Positions 25,184 to 28,801 of a stretch of 28,801 bases of DNA are shown here, piece after piece; within the stretch, counting starts at the first letter, position 1, and every line of letters starts with the position of its first letter. This stretch comes from a virus: positions 1-28,801 of the IMG/VR virus record IMGVR_UViG_3300046697_000085. The stretch is one strand, 5' to 3'. The notes under the pieces are model-generated. The model was not told where the DNA came from and ran no database searches. It saw only the letters and a list, made by a program, of their open reading frames with translations. The position numbers and the translations under genes are program-made.

Positions 25184-25494
25184 TTCGTCAAATACTCCAC
25201 CAACTCCGGGTTGTCTCCCAAAACCTGCAAAAGGGCGGGGGCCGTTACATCCACGAAATCTTCATCCGTCTTGTTCTGAACGGAAGCCATTATCGGGTAT
25301 GTACAGGCGTGGAGAACTTCGTGTAAAAGAACTTCTTTGGCTTTGGAGCGCCGGAGCCCCGACTGAATAATGATTTGTACTTCGTTCCAATCACAAAGAC
25401 CGTGGTCGGACATGGCGGACTTTGGTTTTCGAATGATGGGGTAGACATGCGGCCCAACCTTAACGCTGCTCGGCATCGGAACGGGCTTAGGCAT
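25180..25494 (-). CDS. Small HExxH metallopeptidase-like protein, 104 aa
   Basis: VLLHEVLHACTYP gives HEVLH at residues 58-62. The end ALLQVLGDNPELVEYLTK is typical of a phage family of short HExxH proteins. The zinc site is visible but the third ligand is not certain (Glu or Asp near 79). Function in phage unknown; possibly cleaves a host or phage protein. Confidence 0.75.
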   Translation of the reverse strand: MPKPVPMPSSVKVGPHVYPIIRKPKSAMSDHGLCDWNEVQIIIQSGLRRSKAKEVLLHEVLHACTYPIMASVQNKTDEDFVDVTAPALLQVLGDNPELVEYLTK

Positions 25495-25501
25495 CAGTCT
25501 C

Positions 25502-25684
25502 CTACTTGCTAAAACAACGGCCCAAGAAAAAGGCCACCCAGAGAATCAGAAACACAGGCCATAGCAAAGCCCAGAGAGCGGGGGGCCAAAACCATAAACA
25601 ATCCATCTTAATGCCGTCCGTCATCACAGAGAAAGACACGGCACAACCGGCGGCATAAACAATCAACAGGGAGACTAAGAGCAT
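25502..25684 (-). CDS. Two-pass membrane protein, 60 aa
   Basis: Hydrophobic stretches at about 1-18 and 31-54 (FWPPALWALLWPVFLILWVAFF) are separated by a short polar loop with Asp and Lys, and the C-terminus is basic. This is holin-like topology, next to a transglycosylase gene. CCGGAG precedes the ATG. Confidence 0.65.
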   Translation of the reverse strand: MLLVSLLIVYAAGCAVSFSVMTDGIKMDCLWFWPPALWALLWPVFLILWVAFFLGRCFSK

Positions 25685-25690
25685 ATTACA

Positions 25691-26185
25691 TTACTCCGGT
25701 ATTGCGACTTGGTAGTTGGCCGTCAGTTTCTGAACGTAGGAAGCAACCCCGGGGGAAAGATTCACCATCGGATGTCCGGCGTTCCAACACTCGCCGATTC
25801 CCGCTAGGTTCGAAGGGTGCCAGTGGGTCAGTAGTTTCTCCAGGAACAGAACGGTCGCCCGGGCCGCCAATTTGAGATCGGATAAGTCCGTTGGTGAAAA
25901 CCCGGGGGGACAGTTGCAGAACATTATCTGCCAGGGACCATACGAGCAGGCGGCGGCTGAACCGTACTTCTTCAGAAGCGGGGCCATTACCGGGCCCGAA
26001 CCATAAACACCGCCCAAGTCAAAAGCAGGTTCGTGCCTGGGGGTACAATTCACACCGAAGCTCGATTCATTCCCGCTCATAGCCCACAAGAGTTGTGTGC
26101 CGTCTATTCCCGGGGGGAGCCCGATCAGACTTGGTCCCGAGGTTCGGCATTGACCCGCTATCTGTTGGGGAGTGAAGCCTGTCAA
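25691..26185 (-). CDS. Lytic transglycosylase / lysozyme-like protein, TTG start
   Basis: A 164-residue goose-lysozyme/SLT-like protein: the catalytic Glu in WAMSGNESSFG (E40), the fold motif SYGPWQIMF (residues 81-89), and GECWNAGHP (131-139). It would cleave the glycan strand of peptidoglycan, as endolysin or entry enzyme. No signal peptide. The TTG start at 26183-26185 follows AAAGGAACCAAC. Several Cys are present. It is the first gene of the leftward accessory block, near palindromic operators. Confidence 0.8.
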   Translation of the reverse strand: MTGFTPQQIAGQCRTSGPSLIGLPPGIDGTQLLWAMSGNESSFGVNCTPRHEPAFDLGGVYGSGPVMAPLLKKYGSAAACSYGPWQIMFCNCPPGFSPTDLSDLKLAARATVLFLEKLLTHWHPSNLAGIGECWNAGHPMVNLSPGVASYVQKLTANYQVAIPE

Positions 26186-26674
26186 GTTGGTTCCTTTCTG
26201 CTGGGGTGTTGATTATTTAATCAACAATAAGTCCTGTATCCGTGTGGTGGAGGGGGGTAAACTAAGTTGTTGATTCCAAAGAAAGAGATGTTTACTACTT
26301 AATCAACATTTCTTGAGAAATCTCTGTTTCCGAAAAGAAGAAGAGGGTTACTAGGTCACGTAGCCACCTCACAGCAGACCCTAGGGGGACACCGCCACCC
26401 CCGGTCCAACCGTTCACTTGGGTCCCCTATGTACTTGATTCTAAACACTCTATCCCTCGTTCTCTTCTACTATTCTAGCTCTTGGGATAGCTGATCTTGG
26501 CTGCTCTTGTCACGTCTGAGTCACAGTCTACTCGTAAGTTATTGATTATAAAGATAAGATCACAATGCGTGCATTGCACTCTAAGGATTACCAGCCTGAT
26601 TTATGTCAAGTTTGCTTTACATTTAGACAAGGGCTTCGGCCATGTAATCCCCTTAGATTGATACAGGTCGCAGT
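26186..26674. other. Non-coding divergence region, left part
   Basis: No gene is supported. It carries palindromic GTTGATT sites near the transglycosylase start and a GGGGG/CCCCC hairpin (about 26384-26402). The rest is unstructured to my eye. Replication origin or control region are the likeliest uses. Confidence 0.5.
26208..26307. promoter_or_regulatory. Operator-like GTTGATT palindromes
   Basis: A perfect 18-bp palindrome, GTTGATTATTTAATCAAC (26208-26225), and an inverted pair GTTGATT (26269-26275)/AATCAAC (26301-26307) with a 25-base spacing. Four equal half-sites in 100 bases upstream of the transglycosylase gene suggest a repressor or initiator binding site. Confidence 0.6.
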
Positions 26675-26860
26675 TTACCTAGTCCCTAACACTGGCGGCG
26701 ACTTCTTACTCGGCTTATACCGGACAGGATTAAACGTCTTCGCCTTCAATAGCTTATCAGTTGCTTCCAGCTTTTCCTTCACTGTTGCCTCGCTTCCCTC
26801 TATCAACTGTATTAGAGCGCGTTGCAGCCGTTTAGCGATAGTATGTGACGGGCTGGGCAT
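26675..26860 (-). CDS. Small basic helical protein, 61 aa
   Basis: MPSPSHTIAKRLQRALIQLI is followed by a helical EGSEATVKEKLEATDKLLKA and a basic Pro-rich tail. The pattern resembles small DNA-binding phage proteins but is not assigned. No good ribosome binding site is seen, so the start is unsure. The plus-strand frame across it looks less protein-like. Confidence 0.5.
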   Translation of the reverse strand: MPSPSHTIAKRLQRALIQLIEGSEATVKEKLEATDKLLKAKTFNPVRYKPSKKSPPVLGTR

Positions 26861-26898
26861 AGGCTAGATCAGCGTATCCTGTTAGGTCTGAAATGTGG

Positions 26899-26974
26899 GA
26901 GGCCAGTACATCTATTGCAGATGGGCGTCGAATGACAGATAGCACAGAGCGTGCTTAGCGCGTATGCTGGCCTC
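26899..26974. ncRNA. 76-base cloverleaf-like element, not a tRNA
   Basis: GAGGCCAG pairs with CTGGCCTC (eight pairs) at the ends. Inside are CATCT-ATTGC-AGATG, GTC-GAAT-GAC and GCG-TGCTTAG-CGC. Length and layout are tRNA-like on either strand, but T-loop and anticodon rules fail and no CCA follows. Which strand is transcribed is unknown. Confidence 0.4.
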
Positions 26975-27014
26975 TATTCACTATAGAGCGGATTCTCCGG
27001 GAATATGTAGCACA

Positions 27015-27029
27015 GTCCATTAGCCGGAC
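27015..27029 (+). repeat. 15-mer hairpin repeat, copy 16
   Basis: GTCCATTAGCCGGAC with A/T flanks, in the leader of the plus-strand genes. Confidence 0.9.
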
Positions 27030-27187
27030 TGTTTTCAGACAAGAATAAAATAATTATTCACCGCGTATTCATTGACTGGAATTGAGTTTTGCACAGGCTG
27101 GGACTAAAATACCGCTTGACACGTTTCGAGAATAGGCGCAGTCTCGAATATGTAAGCAGTTGAGCAGCAGGACAGGGGGACAAAACA

Positions 27188-27394
27188 ATGAGCGACAATG
27201 CAGCGGTATTACAAGGATTCACGCGGGAAGTGGTTGCTTCCAATGCAGCGATGGACCTGTTTTTGCTCGTCAAGCCAGATACAGACTTTGATGATACGTT
27301 CCGGGCTTGGGATACAGACGGGCAGGAGTTTGTCAACGTAAACGGTTGGCTGTTCTCAGTTGAGGATACAGACGCATACTGGCTCAATCGCTAG
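27188..27394 (+). CDS. Small acidic early-type protein, 68 aa
   Basis: First gene of the plus-strand block, ATG after GGGGGACAAAACA. Acidic alpha/beta composition (DTDFDDTFRAWDTDGQEFVNVNGWLFSV). No family recognised. Small proteins like this in phage early regions are often host-interaction factors, which is only a guess here. Confidence 0.65.
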   Translation: MSDNAAVLQGFTREVVASNAAMDLFLLVKPDTDFDDTFRAWDTDGQEFVNVNGWLFSVEDTDAYWLNR

Positions 27395-27484
27395 ACTTTC
27401 ACCGCGCCGTGACGATTCACGGCATACAGGAAAGTGTCCCAGTGAGTTTTCTACCTCATGGCAAGGGACAGGAAAGGGTTTATC

Positions 27485-27652
27485 ATGGACCAGCTTAACG
27501 CTATGATCGCCTGGGAGCAAGGCGACCTGGATGAAGACGGCACGATTGAACTGTTTCAATCACTTGTGAATTCCGGCCTGGCCTGGCAGTTGCAAGGCTG
27601 CTACGGCAGAATGGCCGCGAACCTGATCGAAGCCGGATTGGTTACACGCTAG
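27485..27652 (+). CDS. Conserved small phage protein, 55 aa (DUF7417-like)
   Basis: The sequence MDQLNAMIAWEQGDLDEDGT, then LFQSLVNSGLAWQLQGCYGRMAANLIEAG, matches a family very common in phages (I believe DUF7417). Its role is unknown. The start at 27485 is chosen from family length and AGGAAAGGG upstream; an ATG 27 bases earlier is possible. Its TAG stop merges with repeat copy 17. Confidence 0.8.
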   Translation: MDQLNAMIAWEQGDLDEDGTIELFQSLVNSGLAWQLQGCYGRMAANLIEAGLVTR

Positions 27653-27666
27653 TCCATTAACCGGAC
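27652..27666 (+). repeat. 15-mer hairpin repeat, copy 17
   Basis: GTCCATTAACCGGAC. The first G is the last base of the preceding TAG stop codon, the same layout as copies 7 and 8 on the other strand. Confidence 0.9.
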
Positions 27667-27814
27667 TGCCCGTTCCGGTGATCGCGGGAATTCATACCAG
27701 CATTATCAATCTACCCTGGCCCGGATGGGCGGCAAAGTTGGCCTGGAACGGCTCAGGGTTTACCGTAACACGTTGATTGCTAGGAATTCAATCTCACGGC
27801 GAAAGGAAAAACCC

Positions 27815-28069
27815 ATGTATCGCATCTACACCGAAGACGTAAACCCGGCGGCAGTTCGCGCTATTCTCGATTCTCACGTCACAGGGTACACCATCATCGA
27901 AGCTATCGGCTCGTGGAAGGGCCAGCTTGAAGATTCGCTGATCATCGAACTAATCGACGTTCCGGCCTCTACCGTTACGGCAATTGCTCGGACAATTCGC
28001 ACGGCTAACAGGCAACAGTCTGTGCTGGTCGTGGTCGTGCCTGAATCCCACGTTTTTATCACGGATTGA
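27815..28069 (+). CDS. Conserved-type phage protein, 84 aa
   Basis: MYRIYTEDVNPAAVRAILDS is followed by beta/alpha repeats (YTIIEAIGSWKGQLEDSLIIELI; QQSVLVVVVPES). Similar short proteins beginning MYRIYTE occur in other phages as hypothetical. CGAAAGGAAAAACCC precedes the ATG; a longer frame upstream lacks support. Confidence 0.7.
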   Translation: MYRIYTEDVNPAAVRAILDSHVTGYTIIEAIGSWKGQLEDSLIIELIDVPASTVTAIARTIRTANRQQSVLVVVVPESHVFITD

Positions 28070-28141
28070 TCTAGCGGGTTGGCCGGTCCCGGTAAACTGG
28101 CCATTCATACCGGCATTTTATCTCACGGCATTGGAGGATGT

Positions 28142-28786
28142 ATGGAACGGATTGGAAACAAAGTGGTCTTGGGCTTGAAAGAATGTTCTTGCACTTGGCG
28201 CGGCACCCCCGGATTAGTTGCAAAAACAGTATCCTGCCCGGTTTGCAATGGAACAGGACGCGGACCAAAGGGCGGCGCTCGTGGATGCAAAAAATGCTAC
28301 GGTTTTGGCACTGCTTACAGTAAGACAGAGAGCGTAACCTGCTCGGCTTGCAACGGTACGGCGCAAGTGCCTGAAAATTCATGTGATACCATGCCGGATG
28401 AAATGTATCTGGCCTTGCCGTTCAAAGTGTATCGGCATAACCGGAACCTGACCTACGGCGAGGAGTTGTTGGGCTGGAACTGCGTTTACTCTTGCACAGA
28501 TTATGGCCGCTCGTTCTCAGCCTCCGATGACTCAGTGATTGCCGATGTAAGATCGCACCGGAGTACGCAACTTTGCAAAGTCGCCAGCAAGAGTCTGGAA
28601 CTGTGCGACCACGTAGGCATTTTTGTCGCGGCAAACGGGTACAGTGTGCGGCCTGTTTTTCGGCCTGACGGTTTAGACGCGCTGGCAACTATCGCCAGTG
28701 AACGGCCTTATAACGAGGGAATGGCCGTTGGAATGAAGATCGCGGCGGCAGGCGGCAACGGCACTTTGGGCGCTATCTTTCGCTAG
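28142..28786 (+). CDS. DnaJ-type zinc-finger protein without J domain, 214 aa
   Basis: After a 30-residue lead with CSC, three Cys pairs follow in DnaJ style: CPVCNGTG (32-39), CKKCYGFG (49-56) and CSACNGT (67-73), the layout of the DnaJ Cys-rich domain with two zinc sites, one pair incomplete. No HPD J-domain is present. The C-terminal 140 residues are not recognised (FKVYRHNRNLTYGEELLGW; GRSFSASDDSVIADVRSHR). GGAGGATGT precedes the ATG at 28142. It may bind unfolded protein or nucleic acid. Confidence 0.75.
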   Translation: MERIGNKVVLGLKECSCTWRGTPGLVAKTVSCPVCNGTGRGPKGGARGCKKCYGFGTAYSKTESVTCSACNGTAQVPENSCDTMPDEMYLALPFKVYRHNRNLTYGEELLGWNCVYSCTDYGRSFSASDDSVIADVRSHRSTQLCKVASKSLELCDHVGIFVAANGYSVRPVFRPDGLDALATIASERPYNEGMAVGMKIAAAGGNGTLGAIFR

Positions 28787-28793
28787 TAAACCT

Positions 28794-28801
28794 GTCCGGA
28801 T
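28794..28801 (+). repeat. Hairpin repeat, copy 18 (cut by window edge)
   Basis: GTCCGGAT at the very end matches the first eight bases of the inverted form of the repeat. It follows the zinc-finger gene stop by a few bases. Confidence 0.6.

Larger units (their letters stand above)
26861..27187. other. Non-coding region before plus-strand genes
   Basis: Contains a cloverleaf-like 76-base element (26899-26974), repeat copy 16, and a TTCGAGA/TCTCGAA hairpin (about 27123-27146) just downstream of a lone TTGACA. The leader ends in GGGGGACAAAACA before the first plus-strand gene. No clear -10 box was found. Confidence 0.5.

Noticed and set aside
26565-26867. Plus-strand frame of 100 codons
   Set aside because: Overlaps a more protein-like minus-strand frame (26675-26860); Cys/Leu/Phe-rich composition looks like a shadow and no ribosome binding site is seen.
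27113-27160. Promoter at TTGACA before the plus-strand genes
   Set aside because: No -10-like hexamer lies 16-18 bp downstream. The TTCGAGA/TCTCGAA hairpin occupies that place.
1086-28801. The 15-mer repeat as a phage-specific promoter
   Set aside because: GATAAT in the motif resembles a -10 box, but copies occur in both orientations relative to the genes, and separate sigma70 promoters are clear.
1-28801. Integrase, repressor or attachment site
   Set aside because: No gene with integrase or CI-type motifs was seen. The mobile genes found are endonucleases, so there is no support for a temperate lifestyle in this window.

Overview
The window is part of a tailed double-stranded DNA phage genome. 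It holds a large terminase subunit, portal, scaffold-like protein and an N4-gp56-like major capsid protein, together with small lysis-type membrane proteins, mobile endonucleases and a very large tRNA array. The host cannot be fixed from the sequence. Strong sigma70-type promoters (TTGACA, 18 bp, TGnTACAAT) show that host RNA polymerase is used. One secreted protein resembles, from memory, proteins common in Acidobacteriota and soil metagenomes, but that is only a hint.

Layout. Positions 1-17178 carry the virion and lysis genes, all on the minus strand and tightly packed, often with ATGA, GTGA or TAATG overlaps. In transcription order (right to left) they are: a small protein, structural paralogue 3, membrane and secreted proteins, a holin/spanin-like group, the terminase, small proteins, the portal, small head proteins, the scaffold, the capsid, an HNH-like endonuclease, a run of coupled micro-genes ending in a KTSC protein, a histidine phosphatase, and structural paralogues 2 and 1 (the last cut by the window edge). 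Positions 17253-23160 are a minus-strand array of 37 cloverleaf tRNAs plus one class II-like gene. They cover all 20 amino acids and include an initiator tRNA. Two endonuclease genes and several structured segments that are not ordinary tRNAs sit among them. Positions 23552-26185 hold minus-strand accessory genes: an HNH protein, a hypothetical protein, a SprT-like and a second HExxH protein, a membrane protein and a lytic transglycosylase. Positions 26186-27187 are mostly non-coding, with palindromes, and separate these from small plus-strand, probably early, genes at 27188-28786.

The most unusual signal is inside the tRNAs. In at least ten of them the elbow pair 19-56, normally G-C, is replaced in a compensated way by C-G, A-U or U-A. 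In eleven of them the near-universal U33 of the anticodon loop is C. Most other parts of these tRNAs, including the encoded CCA, are intact. One further locus has its T-arm half before its D-arm half, as in a circularly permuted tRNA gene.

A second genome-wide signal is an 18-copy hairpin repeat, GTCCATTANCYGGAC. It lies at gene boundaries, overlaps stop or start codons, and in three places is followed by a second hairpin beside the ribosome binding site. Together with promoters embedded at endonuclease stop codons, this suggests RNA-level control of a compact genome.
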